Source of the DNA: an uncultured Erythrobacter sp.
GTDB taxonomy: Bacteria; Pseudomonadota; Alphaproteobacteria; Sphingomonadales; Sphingomonadaceae
DNA length: 64,000 bases
Direction: 5' to 3'
NCBI RefSeq assembly: GCF_947499705.1
Contig: NZ_CANMPJ010000001.1
Coordinates: 903,501 to 967,500 of the forward strand
Positions within the stretch are counted from its first letter, which is position 1. Each line of letters starts with the position of its first letter. Of this stretch, positions 52,652-61,841 are shown in pieces. Made by a program: the position numbers and the translations under genes. Under the pieces are notes generated by a model, which did no database searches, was not told the DNA's origin, and saw nothing but the letters and a program-made list of their open reading frames with translations.

Positions 52652-53857
52652 ATGCAAACCCCAATGCCCACTATGGCTGGTGATCCGGGCGCGTTCGCCC
52701 AGTTTGATCTCGATCGTGTCGATAGCCCCGCATTCGTCGTCGATACCGCGAAGCTCCGCGCCAATTGCCAGATCCTTTCCGAAATCCGAGATGCGGCGGC
52801 AAGCGATGGTGGCAGCATCAAGGTGTTCGCAGCGCTCAAGGCTTTCAGCATGTGGTCGACCGCGCATATCCTTGGCGAGTATCTCGACGGGGTTTCGACC
52901 AGCGGCCTGTGGGAAGCGCGGCTCGCCAGTGAGTTCTACGACGGCGAGATCGCGACCTACTCCGCAGCTTACAAGCCAAACGAGCTTGAGGAGATCTGTC
53001 GCCTATCCGAGCACGTGATATTCAACTCGCCGGGACAAATGCAGCGCGCCGCGTTGATCCTCGATCATGCAGCGACCACCGGCGGGGACGTATCACCGGG
53101 TCTGCGGATCAACCCGATGGTCGCGACTGGCGAGGTGCCGAAATACGATCCGTCGGCGCCCGGATCGCGATTGGGCTTTCCCATCGATCAACTCACCGAA
53201 GAGCATATGGCAGGGGTGGAGGGCATCCACTTCCACAATCTGTGCGAGCAGACCTTCGAGCCGCTCCAACGCACATGGGATCGGGTGTTCGACGCAATCG
53301 AGCCGTGGTTCGGGCAGCTCAAATGGATCAATATGGGCGGCGGTCACCATATCACCCGCGCCGATTATGAGCGAGAGCAATTGGTTGAACTGCTCAAGGA
53401 TGCAGCGGCCGACACCGGCGCGGAGATCATTATCGAACCGGGCGAAGCGATCGCGCTCGACGCTGGTATTCTTGTCGGCACCCTGCTCGATACCGGGTTC
53501 AACGAAGTGCCGATTGGCATCACCGATGTCTCGGCAACCTGCCACATGCCCGATGTGCTCGAAGCGCCGTATCGCCCGGCCATGCTTGGCGAGCTGTCAG
53601 GCGAAGATAATATCCCCATTCGGCTTGGCGGCCCATCCTGCCTCGCTGGCGATGTGATCGGAGAGTACCGCTTGCCTGTGCCAGCCGAGGCGGGTGCGCG
53701 TTTCGCATTCCTCGATCAGGCGCATTACTCGATGGTGAAGACCAACACTTTCAACGGGGTGCAACTGCCAAGTATCTGGCTGTGGGACAGCGAGACCGAC
53801 GCGCTCGAATGCGTGAAGCGCTTCGAGTATGAGGATTTTCGCGATCGGCTCAGCTAG
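52652..53857 (+). CDS. nspC: carboxynorspermidine/carboxyspermidine decarboxylase
   Basis: A fold-type III PLP decarboxylase of about 401 residues. PLP lysine K63 is in VFAALKAFSMW. GLRINPM, HFHNLCEQ, NMGGGHHI and EPGEAIALDAG form the cofactor pocket, and TDVSATCHMPDVLE carries the C-terminal active-site Cys. It removes CO2 from carboxy(nor)spermidine to give the triamine. ATG 52652 is used; an upstream in-frame TTG and later ATGs at 52664 and 52673 are alternatives. Confidence 0.9.
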   Translation: MQTPMPTMAGDPGAFAQFDLDRVDSPAFVVDTAKLRANCQILSEIRDAAASDGGSIKVFAALKAFSMWSTAHILGEYLDGVSTSGLWEARLASEFYDGEIATYSAAYKPNELEEICRLSEHVIFNSPGQMQRAALILDHAATTGGDVSPGLRINPMVATGEVPKYDPSAPGSRLGFPIDQLTEEHMAGVEGIHFHNLCEQTFEPLQRTWDRVFDAIEPWFGQLKWINMGGGHHITRADYEREQLVELLKDAAADTGAEIIIEPGEAIALDAGILVGTLLDTGFNEVPIGITDVSATCHMPDVLEAPYRPAMLGELSGEDNIPIRLGGPSCLAGDVIGEYRLPVPAEAGARFAFLDQAHYSMVKTNTFNGVQLPSIWLWDSETDALECVKRFEYEDFRDRLS

Positions 53858-54816
53858 TTCTCTTCCTTGAAGCCCAACCGCTCCTGCACTTGTTTGGCGA
53901 GGTGCCCCATGGCTGCCAGCTGCCGCGCACAATTCTCCACCATATGGCGGTCAGCCTCGGGGTTGATCGAGCCGCTTTCGAACATGTTCCCACCGCGCAC
54001 TGCGACGATAATGTCGCCTTCGACAAACAGCGAGCAGACGCCGCTACCTTGGAAGGCATCTTCCAGCGCCAGCAACCGTTCGACATAGAGCGGATCGACG
54101 AGATAGCGTGCTTCGACCTGATCGTCGCTCCACACGTCAAAGCGGTCTTCAAAATCCGGGTGGACCATGTTGACGGCTTCAAGCCGGTGACCGCTGAAAT
54201 CGACGCTGTCCTTCTTCCCGCCGAACCCGAACCAGCTTTCGTGTTGGCCGGCGCGGTGGACGAGGGTGGTGCCGTGAAATGCTCGTCCCGATCCGATCCG
54301 GATGATCGCCCCGCGAAACACCGTGACCCAGCGGCGGTTCTTGCCCGATCCGCGCCGCTTACGAAGATGCGCTTCGTGGAGCATGAAGGTGTGCCCTTCT
54401 AACTCGCCGCTCCAGAAGTCTTCGAGATGCGCTCTGGAATGTGACGGGATGAGGCCGAAGCGCTTCGCTAATTTGAATTCCCGGCCCTGTTCACCATCGT
54501 GGCTGTAAGTCATGCCCAGTGCTGCGGCGATGCCTTCATTGATCCCGATCTTTACCTGTTTCTTGGCCTTGCCGATCGGCATCCGGGTCCAGCCAAAGAT
54601 TGCGGTAGCAACAAATCCGCAGGCCCACAGTTTAGGGACGAAATCAAACGGGACGAAGATCAGGAACGCCAGCATCAGCGGGGCAGCCACGATTGCCGAC
54701 ATCCAGAGCCTGCGCCAGGCCTTAGCCTTGGCGTCGGCACGGGCGCTGCGCTGCTCTTCGAGAAACTGGCCCAGAGGCCCGGTCATCAAATGGTCCGTGT
54801 CGGGTATCGCCACCAT
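53854..54816 (-). CDS. DUF3137 membrane protein
   Basis: A 320-residue protein with two N-terminal helices (about 39-59 and 63-78) and a soluble domain with RKRRGSGKNRRWVTVFRGAI, HRLEAVNMVHPDFEDRFDVW and VGCSLFVEG-like strands. It is a paralogue of the next upstream gene and is convergent with nspC by 4 bases. DUF3137 proteins have no known activity; they commonly occur next to LemA, as here. Confidence 0.85.
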   Translation of the reverse strand: MVAIPDTDHLMTGPLGQFLEEQRSARADAKAKAWRRLWMSAIVAAPLMLAFLIFVPFDFVPKLWACGFVATAIFGWTRMPIGKAKKQVKIGINEGIAAALGMTYSHDGEQGREFKLAKRFGLIPSHSRAHLEDFWSGELEGHTFMLHEAHLRKRRGSGKNRRWVTVFRGAIIRIGSGRAFHGTTLVHRAGQHESWFGFGGKKDSVDFSGHRLEAVNMVHPDFEDRFDVWSDDQVEARYLVDPLYVERLLALEDAFQGSGVCSLFVEGDIIVAVRGGNMFESGSINPEADRHMVENCARQLAAMGHLAKQVQERLGFKEEN

Positions 54817-54932
54817 TGCCGCTACTGCCCCTGCTTCCTGATGCCTCTCGTCCTTCTAGGGTCGGCTATGCGGCAAGAACAGGCAAGGGGGCGGAGCGGA
54901 CTTTCGACCGCCGATCTGATTGCGACGAAGCG

Positions 54933-55979
54933 CTATAGCCCTTTGCGCCCGAAACCACCGCCGACGGCACGTTTAGGCGCGAGCACGCTTTCGCCGCCCA
55001 GATCGCGGGCATCGTCCGGCCCGGTTTGACCTACAACGCGTCCGCGCTCGGATTGGTTGATCGCCAAGGCAAGCTTCGCCAGCGCCGCGAATTGCTCGGC
55101 GGCCTCTTCCGCGCGTTCCTGATCGCCCGCCGCGTCGATGTGACCGCTTTCGAACAGATTGCCGCTTTCCACCGCGATAATCACTTCGCCGCGAAGGAAG
55201 AGCGCGCGCACGGCTTCGCCCTTGAAGGCGCGTTCGAGCCCGACGAGGTGCTCGATATAGGAGGGGTGGACCAACACGCGCGATTCCACCTGATCGTCGC
55301 TGTAAACGTCGAACACGTTTTCAAAGTCTGGGTGGACCTGATCGACCAGCCTTAGCTGGTGACCTTTGAAGTTCACGTTCTCTTTTCGACCGCCAAGGCC
55401 GAACCACTTCTTGTGCTTGCCCGCACGCTGAAGGAGCGTTGTCGAGCGAAACTCGCGGCCAAACTGCATATCGATGATCGCGCCGCGGAAAACCGTGACC
55501 CAGCGACGGTTCTTTCCGCTGCCACGGCGTTCTTCGAGATGCGTTTCATACAGACTGAAACCATGGCCTTCGAGCTCGCCATACCAATTGTCTTCGAAGC
55601 CTGAACGGTCGTAGCTCGGCACCAGACCGTAATTTCGCGCCGCTTCGAACTCGCCGCCGGGCTCGACGTCATGTTCGTAGGCAATGCCGAGGTTGTTCGC
55701 GATTGCCGAGTTGATCCCGACTTTGATCTCTTTCTTGGCCTCAGCGATGGGTAAGTAGCCCCACCATCCGGCCCCGGCTGCGGCCATCGAAAGCAGGATG
55801 AAATCGCCGGTGTCGAAATTCCCCATCAACCACGTGTAGAGCGCGAGCGGCATCAGGATCAGGGCGCCGTAAAACCAGCGGTCATGCGCGGTCTTCTTCG
55901 CCGTTTCGCGCATGCCCGATTGCTGGTCGAGCCAGCTGCCAAGCTCGCCTCCCATCAATCCCTGAACATCTGCACGCAT
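54933..55979 (-). CDS. DUF3137 membrane protein (paralogue)
   Basis: A 348-residue protein with two helices (about 32-50 and 54-72) and the same soluble domain as its neighbour (EERRGSGKNRRWVTVFRGAI, VHPDFENVFDVYSDDQVESR). A Gly/Arg/Lys-rich tail of about 40 residues is extra. The ATG at 55979 with AAGGGG upstream is preferred to a start 41 codons earlier, which would run into the divergent lemA region. Confidence 0.85.
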   Translation of the reverse strand: MRADVQGLMGGELGSWLDQQSGMRETAKKTAHDRWFYGALILMPLALYTWLMGNFDTGDFILLSMAAAGAGWWGYLPIAEAKKEIKVGINSAIANNLGIAYEHDVEPGGEFEAARNYGLVPSYDRSGFEDNWYGELEGHGFSLYETHLEERRGSGKNRRWVTVFRGAIIDMQFGREFRSTTLLQRAGKHKKWFGLGGRKENVNFKGHQLRLVDQVHPDFENVFDVYSDDQVESRVLVHPSYIEHLVGLERAFKGEAVRALFLRGEVIIAVESGNLFESGHIDAAGDQERAEEAAEQFAALAKLALAINQSERGRVVGQTGPDDARDLGGESVLAPKRAVGGGFGRKGL

Positions 55980-56065
55980 TTCAACCCCTTCGCGCCCTTC
56001 GGCGCCGATTTCCCTTAACCAATTGATGCTATTATACTGGTGCCCGGTAAAGGAGGGGTGCACAA

Positions 56066-56638
56066 ATGATCGAGATTTTTGGATGGTTCTGGACGTCGGC
56101 AATCGTGGTGATCACGGTCGGCCTCATTCTCCTGATCATCGGGATCTATAACAATCTGGTCGCTCAGCGTCAGAATGTGAACCAGGGCGTGGCCGATATC
56201 GATGCGCAGCTTAAACAGCGGCACGATTTGATCCCCAATCTGGTGGAGACCGTAAAGGGCTATGCCGGGCACGAATCCTCGACTTTGGAATCGGTCATTC
56301 AGGCGCGTAATGCTGCGGCAAAGGGCAATCCTTCGTCTGGCAATGAGCAGGGTCTCAAGCTGGCGCTCGACAACCTATTGGCGCTGGGTGAGGATTATCC
56401 TGACCTGAAAGCCGATACTAATTTCCGTGAGTTACAGAACGAGCTGTCGGATATCGAAGACAAGCTCGCTGCTGCTCGACGCGCGCTGAACGCTGCCGTG
56501 GCGCAGTTCAACACGGCGCGTGAATCCTTCCCGGCGGTGCTGTTTGCAGGTTTCCTTGGCTTCAAAGAGGCTGATTTCGATCGTCTCGACGACAGTGAAA
56601 AGGGCACAGTCGATCAGGTTCCACAAATCGCGTTCTGA
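56066..56638 (+). CDS. lemA: LemA family protein
   Basis: A 190-residue protein with an N-terminal membrane helix (about 10-28) and a long helical bundle. It has the family core IYNNLVAQRQNVNQGVADID, QLKQRHDLIPNLVETVKGYA and HESSTLESVIQARNAA. AAGGAGG precedes the ATG. LemA proteins are envelope-associated with undefined function. It is divergent from the two DUF3137 genes. Confidence 0.92.
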   Translation: MIEIFGWFWTSAIVVITVGLILLIIGIYNNLVAQRQNVNQGVADIDAQLKQRHDLIPNLVETVKGYAGHESSTLESVIQARNAAAKGNPSSGNEQGLKLALDNLLALGEDYPDLKADTNFRELQNELSDIEDKLAAARRALNAAVAQFNTARESFPAVLFAGFLGFKEADFDRLDDSEKGTVDQVPQIAF

Positions 56639-56679
56639 TCGTCAGGAACTAAACACGATTGAGTGATTTTTGATTGCGC

Positions 56680-56708
56680 GAGCGCGGATTACGATTATAT
56701 CCGCGCTC
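56680..56708. terminator. hairpin between lemA and the ornithine decarboxylase gene
   Basis: GAGCGCGGAT (56680-56689) and ATCCGCGCTC (56699-56708) form a perfect 10-base stem with a 9-base loop. No T run follows on the plus strand, so termination of lemA is likely but not certain. Confidence 0.5.
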
Positions 56709-56787
56709 TCGCTGCCCCAAGGGACATAACCGCAAGGCAGCCTCACACTGTTTGGTCTGACCGCTGAACCTTAGGAGGTCCCTTGAG

Positions 56788-57993
56788 TTGCACACCTACC
56801 CTGATGCCAAGGCTGTAGTCAGCGCTCTCGCGCCTGACGAACCAGTCATCCTCAACCGACCGCACGCCGCACGGCGCGCCGCCCGCTTCTTTACCGAGAA
56901 GTTTCCGGGCAAGGTGCTCTACGCGGTGAAGGCCAATCCCGCGTCCGACCTGATCGAGGTGCTGTGGGGAGCTGGCGTCACGCATTACGACGTCGCCTCG
57001 ATTGCGGAGGTGCGTCTGGTGCGGGCGACTTTGCCTGAAGCAGATCTGTGCTTCATGCACCCTATCAAGACGCGCAAGACAATTGCCGAGGCGTACCACC
57101 AGCACGGCGTAAAGACCTTCAGCCTCGATACGCATGAAGAGCTCGCCAAGATCGTCGAGGCGTGCAACGACCCTGCAACTGGCGAACCTGCGCAGGATCT
57201 GCGCCTCTGCATCCGCCTGCGCGTGTCGAGCGAGTATTCGCAGCTCAGCCTTGCTGCAAAGTTTGGCTGTGATCTGACCGAGGCACCTGAACTGCTTCAG
57301 GAAGCCCGCCAGCATTGCGACTGGTTGGGCGTGTGCTTCCATGTCGGCAGCCAGGCAATGACCCCGTTCGCCTTCGTTCAGGCGCTGGACCGCACCCGCG
57401 CCGCTATTGCAGAGGCCAGCGTGGTAATCGACATGATCGATGTGGGCGGGGGCTTCCCCAGCGCTTACCCCGACATGCAGCCGCCTCCGCTCGAAGATTA
57501 TTTCGCGATCATCGCCAAGCATTTCGAAGCGCTTCCGATCGCCTACAATGCCGAGCTATGGTGCGAGCCCGGCAGGGCGCTGTGTGCGGAATATTCCTCA
57601 ATGATCGTACAGGTCACCAAGCGTCGCGGTGAAGAACTCTACATCAACGATGGGGCCTACGGCGCGCTGTACGATGCTGCGCATGTCGATTGGCGGTTCC
57701 CGGTCCGGGCGCTCGAAGACGATCTGCGCGATCCCGAGATGGATTTCGCCTTCTACGGTCCGACTTGTGACGACGCCGATTACATGCAGGGCCCGTTCCC
57801 GCTGCCTAGTGACATTCAGGCTGGCGACTACATCGAGGTCGGCATGCTCGGCGCATATGGCGCGGCGATGAAAACCGGCTTCAACGGATTTGGCGATGCC
57901 GAATGCGTGGTGGTGGCGGATGAGCCGATGATGAGCTGCTTCACTGGCGAACGCAAAGTGGTTCAGAACGACAATGTGGTGAGCTTGCGCTAG
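56788..57993 (+). CDS. PLP-dependent ornithine/lysine decarboxylase (fold type III)
   Basis: A 401-residue eukaryotic-type ornithine decarboxylase. PLP lysine K48 is in LYAVKANPAS; FHVGSQ, DVGGGFPSAYP and WCEPGRALCAE form the cofactor pocket; YGPTCDDADYM has the catalytic Cys. It should make putrescine from ornithine, feeding the synthase at 49196 and decarboxylase at 52652. The start is a TTG at 56788 behind AGGAGG at a fitting distance. Confidence 0.9.
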   Translation: MHTYPDAKAVVSALAPDEPVILNRPHAARRAARFFTEKFPGKVLYAVKANPASDLIEVLWGAGVTHYDVASIAEVRLVRATLPEADLCFMHPIKTRKTIAEAYHQHGVKTFSLDTHEELAKIVEACNDPATGEPAQDLRLCIRLRVSSEYSQLSLAAKFGCDLTEAPELLQEARQHCDWLGVCFHVGSQAMTPFAFVQALDRTRAAIAEASVVIDMIDVGGGFPSAYPDMQPPPLEDYFAIIAKHFEALPIAYNAELWCEPGRALCAEYSSMIVQVTKRRGEELYINDGAYGALYDAAHVDWRFPVRALEDDLRDPEMDFAFYGPTCDDADYMQGPFPLPSDIQAGDYIEVGMLGAYGAAMKTGFNGFGDAECVVVADEPMMSCFTGERKVVQNDNVVSLR

Positions 57994-58049
57994 CTCTTGA
58001 TCTGCGCTCACTTAGTGTATTACAGCAGTAATTCACCAAGGAGTGGCCT

Positions 58050-58901
58050 ATGAATCCTCTCAAATTGCTCATCGTGGCTTCTGGATTGCTCGCGAGTCCG
58101 GTTCTTGCAGGCGAAGGCCAAGCCGAATCCCAACCGGTCGAGGTGATGGTTCTTGGGACGTACCACTTCGCCAACCCGGGTCTCGACGCGGTCAACATCG
58201 AAGTGGACGATGTGCTCGCGCCCAAGCGCCAGCGGGAAATCGAAGTGCTGGTCGACTCACTTGCGGAATGGGATCCGACCAAAATTGCTGTTGAGAACCA
58301 GGCCAAAGCACCAAGTTTTCTTCTCAGCGACTATGCGAACACAGACGAGCTTCTGTCCACCGATCGGAACGAGAGCATTCAGGTTGGGTATCGCCTCGGT
58401 AAGCAGTTGGGTCACGAAGTTGTTTATGGATATGATGAGCAGCCTAGCGAAGGTGAGCCAAATTATTTCCCGCTAGGTAAGGTTCAGGCATTTGCTGAGG
58501 CCAATGGCGGAACTGAGCTGCTCGGGAAACTGTTCGCTGAAGTGCAAGCGATGGCGACCGAGGAACAGGCCAAATTGGCTCAGCAATCCATCGCGGAATC
58601 TCTCATCATGCACAATGACACCGCGCGTGTGAGTACAATGCATGACCGGCTGTATTATTCGCTGCTGAAAATCGGCGACGGCGACGAACAGCCCGGCGCT
58701 GAACTCAATGCCTATTGGTACATGCGCAACGCCAAGATGTTCGCCAAGATCGACATGATCGCCGAGCCCGGTGACCGTGTGCTGGTGATTGCCGGAAGCG
58801 GGCATGCGACATGGCTGAAACACTTTGTCAGGCGGATGCCGGGCTATGAGCTTGTCGAAGCACTGCCCTATGTTGAGCAAGCTGTAGAGCGCTCACAATA
58901 G
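58050..58901 (+). CDS. exported DUF5694-family protein
   Basis: A 283-residue protein with a signal peptide (LLIVASGLLASPVLAG). It opens with VMVLGTYHFANPG, a motif shared with TraB/TIKI-type domains, and has IAVENQAK and a C-terminal GSGHATWLKHF. The family is related to possible metal-dependent proteases, but activity is unproven. AAGGAG precedes the ATG. It is convergent with the OmpA gene across a GC-rich hairpin. Confidence 0.75.
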   Translation: MNPLKLLIVASGLLASPVLAGEGQAESQPVEVMVLGTYHFANPGLDAVNIEVDDVLAPKRQREIEVLVDSLAEWDPTKIAVENQAKAPSFLLSDYANTDELLSTDRNESIQVGYRLGKQLGHEVVYGYDEQPSEGEPNYFPLGKVQAFAEANGGTELLGKLFAEVQAMATEEQAKLAQQSIAESLIMHNDTARVSTMHDRLYYSLLKIGDGDEQPGAELNAYWYMRNAKMFAKIDMIAEPGDRVLVIAGSGHATWLKHFVRRMPGYELVEALPYVEQAVERSQ

Positions 58902-58916
58902 GGCGCACAAAAGCTT

Positions 58917-58940
58917 GGGGCGGACCATCAGGCCCGCCCC
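58917..58940. terminator. hairpin between convergent genes
   Basis: GGGGCGGACC and GGCCCGCCCC pair with one mismatch around ATCA, between the DUF5694 and OmpA stops. On the minus strand it is followed by AAGCTTTTG. It probably stops transcription from both sides. Confidence 0.65.
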
Positions 58941-58964
58941 GCGCATCATTCAATTCAGTTCAAC

Positions 58965-59882
58965 CTAGATCCCGTCGACGCTCTTGCTGACGAGGATGTT
59001 CACAGCGACCCGGCGGTTTTGAGCCTTGCCGTCAGCAGTGGAGTTGTCCGCTGCTGGATCGGATTCAGCCATGCCGGTCGGAGTCAGCATGCGCCATGGC
59101 TTCCAACCACACTGCTGCTGGAGGTAGTTGGTCACCCGAGCCGCGCGCTTTTCGCTCAGCGCTTGGTTGATCTCGTACGTGCCCGTTGAATCTGTATAGC
59201 CGACCACCAGCAGCAAGGCGTTGTCCATGGCCTCTGCTTGCGAAGCAGCTGCACAAAGTTCGCCGCGCGCTTCGGCCGACAGATTGAACTTGTTCGTATC
59301 GAAGTACACGTTCGTCGTGCCCTTGATATTGTACTTGTCGATATCTCCGACCCGTCCGCGCAGGGCTTCGGTTGCAGCTGCGTTCTGCTGAATCGCAGCG
59401 CCTTGCTCACCGAACTTCTGATCGGTTCCGTTGCGGATCATTTCCGCAGTCCGGAGATCGTTGTTCTTCAACCGAATACGGCTGGCGACGAGGCTGTCCG
59501 CCCACTGCACGGTACGCACCTTCACTGGAAGGCCGTTCAGCAGCGATTCGGCGCCAAGCGCATCGCGGTCGAGGCCGAGGAAGCCGCCGCTCGCCTTGAT
59601 GTCGGTGCCGTCGCTGATGCGAACGTTGGTGCGGCCGCCATCGGGTGTGGCGACGGACAGCGTGTCGCCAGTGCGTGCTGCAATAATCCCTTCGACCTCA
59701 GGCCCTTCGGCCATGCCGGAAAGGTCAGCCGGCGGTGAGCCATAGACCGTCGTCAACACTTCGCCTTCGTTGTTGGCCGGAACAGGATAGGGATCCTGCT
59801 GCGCCGACAGGCTAACGGGTGCTGCCATGGCGAACATGGCGAGCAGAGCGACGGATTTCGGCCGATTGTAGATGGCACTCAT
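58965..59882 (-). CDS. OmpA-family peptidoglycan-binding envelope protein
   Basis: A 305-residue protein with a signal peptide ending near SLSAQ. A central domain (about 60-150) has repeated short beta strands. A C-terminal OmpA domain has VYFDTNKFNLS, GYTDSTGTYEINQALSEKRA and GKAQNRRVAVNI. It has no barrel, so it is likely a periplasmic or outer-membrane-associated peptidoglycan tether. Confidence 0.88.
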   Translation of the reverse strand: MSAIYNRPKSVALLAMFAMAAPVSLSAQQDPYPVPANNEGEVLTTVYGSPPADLSGMAEGPEVEGIIAARTGDTLSVATPDGGRTNVRISDGTDIKASGGFLGLDRDALGAESLLNGLPVKVRTVQWADSLVASRIRLKNNDLRTAEMIRNGTDQKFGEQGAAIQQNAAATEALRGRVGDIDKYNIKGTTNVYFDTNKFNLSAEARGELCAAASQAEAMDNALLLVVGYTDSTGTYEINQALSEKRAARVTNYLQQQCGWKPWRMLTPTGMAESDPAADNSTADGKAQNRRVAVNILVSKSVDGI

Positions 59883-60144
59883 TGTAATACTCCTTCAAAC
59901 TTTACCAACCGGCGCTGCGTTTCAGCGGTCTTGCGACCGCTCCCCCCGCAATTGTTTGTCCGGTGGTCAAAGCCCCCTTCATCTCGCTGGACAAGATGCG
60001 CGACATGCATTGCCGGATTGTTAAGATTAACCTTGCTGGCAGATGAACGGAGTCGACAGGACCCATGTTTGGACGGTCCATCTGCACAGTGTGTGCGGCG
60101 AACCGTTTTGCGATGAGTTGCGTGAGTTAGCCGGAATCGGCGTT

Positions 60145-60837
60145 CTAGTCGAAGCCGACAAATCGCACGGCGTCATCCTTGCTCTTGCGGTTGGTATACA
60201 CGCGGTTTGCCGGAAATTCGGGGTCTGGCCAGCCCATCGCGACCGCTTTCATGATCACCTGATCATCCGGAATCCCTGCGTGTTCACGCACGACGGGGCT
60301 TTGCATGATTCCCTGCGAGTTGATCACGCAGCCAAGCCCCTTTGACCACGCGGCGTTTACGAGCGCAGTTGTCGCTGCGCCGCAGTCGAAAGCCGTGTCA
60401 TCACTGGTTCCCAATTCGCGATCATAGGTCACGATCACGCAAACCGGTGCGTCGAACTGGCGAAAGCCACGTAGGACCCAGTCCTGCCGAGCGTCCTTGT
60501 CTTCTCGCGCGATGCCCATCTCGGTGAAAAGCTGCTTTGCGACCTCAACCTGCCGTTCGCGGTGGACACCTGCGAAGGGCTCTCCCCGGCGAAACTCGCG
60601 GCTGTCGGGTTCGCCGGCAAGGATGCGTTCGGTGTTGCCTTTGCGAATCCGGTCGAGCGGTTCGCCGGTGATCACATGGAAATGCCACGGCTGCGTGTTC
60701 ATCGATGTGGGGGAGCGCATGGCAAGGCCAAGCACCTCTACAATCAATTCGCGCGGTACAGGCTTTTCGAGATAACCGCGGATCGATTTCCGCTCGCGCA
60801 CGACCTCTGCAAATGTCTGATCTTCGTTACCGCCCAC
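60145..60837 (-). CDS. nitroreductase family protein
   Basis: A 230-residue FMN enzyme with RERKSIRGYLEKPVP at the N-terminus, RSPTSMNTQPWHFHVITG, and SKGLGCVINSQGIM near the flavin. It reduces nitro or quinone compounds with NAD(P)H; the natural substrate is unknown. The 262 bases between it and the OmpA start hold no other gene I can support. Confidence 0.9.
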   Translation of the reverse strand: MGGNEDQTFAEVVRERKSIRGYLEKPVPRELIVEVLGLAMRSPTSMNTQPWHFHVITGEPLDRIRKGNTERILAGEPDSREFRRGEPFAGVHRERQVEVAKQLFTEMGIAREDKDARQDWVLRGFRQFDAPVCVIVTYDRELGTSDDTAFDCGAATTALVNAAWSKGLGCVINSQGIMQSPVVREHAGIPDDQVIMKAVAMGWPDPEFPANRVYTNRKSKDDAVRFVGFD

Positions 60838-60929
60838 AGGTGTCTCTCCAAATCTGTTTGAGAGGGGAGCTAGCGCACCAAGTGGCCTTTGGAAAATCCG
60901 CTACGGAACGTGGCGGTCAGGCTGCGGCT

Positions 60930-61787
60930 TCATGGCCGAAAGAAGGGCACGTCACCCGCAATTGTAACGCGCTCCATCACACGCCGCGCCGGGAAATAGT
61001 CGGAAACGGCTAGGTGCTGACAAACGCGGTTGTCCCAAAACGCGATCGAGCCGGGCCGCCAACGGAACCTGCACTGGATTTCGACGTCCATTGCAGTCTT
61101 GTAGAGATGGGCGAGCAGCCAGTTCGACTCTTCTTTCGACAGCCCTTCGATATGGCTGGTGAAGGCGGTGTTGACGTAGATCACCCGCTCGCCAGTCTCT
61201 GGATGCGTGCGGACCACCGGGTGGCGCATAAGAGGATACTGCTCCTGCAATTCCTCCGGCGATTTCTTGAGCCTCTTTGCGAACACGCGGCTGATATCGT
61301 GGACCGCCGTCAACCCTTCGCAGAACCGCTTCATCTGCTCACTCAGCCGCTCATAGGCGAGATGCATGTTGGCAAAGCAGGTGTCCCCGCCGCATTCGGG
61401 CACCTCGCGCGCAAGCAGGATCGAGCCCAGCGATGGCTTCTCGCGCCAGGTGACGTCGGAATGCCAGTTGTTCTCCTGTCCCCGGCTCTTGGGGCCGTGT
61501 GCGATGCGCAGGACTTCGGGGTTGGCTTGATCCTTGGGCGTTGCGGGATGCACTTCAAGCTCGCCGAAATGGCGCGCAAAGCCGATGTGCTGCTCCTGCG
61601 TCAGATCCTGATCACGGAAAAAGATCACGCCGTGTTTGAGCAGGGCGCTGCGGATCTCCGGGATGCGCTGCGCGATGTCGGAAGCACCGAGATCGATGCC
61701 GAGGATTTCCACCCCGATAGCTGGCGTCATCGGCCGGATATCGAGCGATCCCGTATCGAGCGTCGCGCGGTCGAATGTAGTTGCCAC
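60930..61787 (-). CDS. TauD/TfdA-family alpha-ketoglutarate dioxygenase
   Basis: A 285-residue Fe(II)/alpha-ketoglutarate dioxygenase. The iron motif is H-x-D in NNWHSDVTWREKPS; the distal His is in FWDNRVCQHLAVSDY and the 2-oxoglutarate Arg follows in ARRVMERV. The family includes taurine and aromatic-ether dioxygenases; nothing nearby fixes the substrate. Confidence 0.92.
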   Translation of the reverse strand: MATTFDRATLDTGSLDIRPMTPAIGVEILGIDLGASDIAQRIPEIRSALLKHGVIFFRDQDLTQEQHIGFARHFGELEVHPATPKDQANPEVLRIAHGPKSRGQENNWHSDVTWREKPSLGSILLAREVPECGGDTCFANMHLAYERLSEQMKRFCEGLTAVHDISRVFAKRLKKSPEELQEQYPLMRHPVVRTHPETGERVIYVNTAFTSHIEGLSKEESNWLLAHLYKTAMDVEIQCRFRWRPGSIAFWDNRVCQHLAVSDYFPARRVMERVTIAGDVPFFRP

Positions 61788-61841
61788 TATTCCCTCCCAA
61801 GACAGACTTGGACGAGTTAGTGCGCGATCAAGCCAGCGCGA

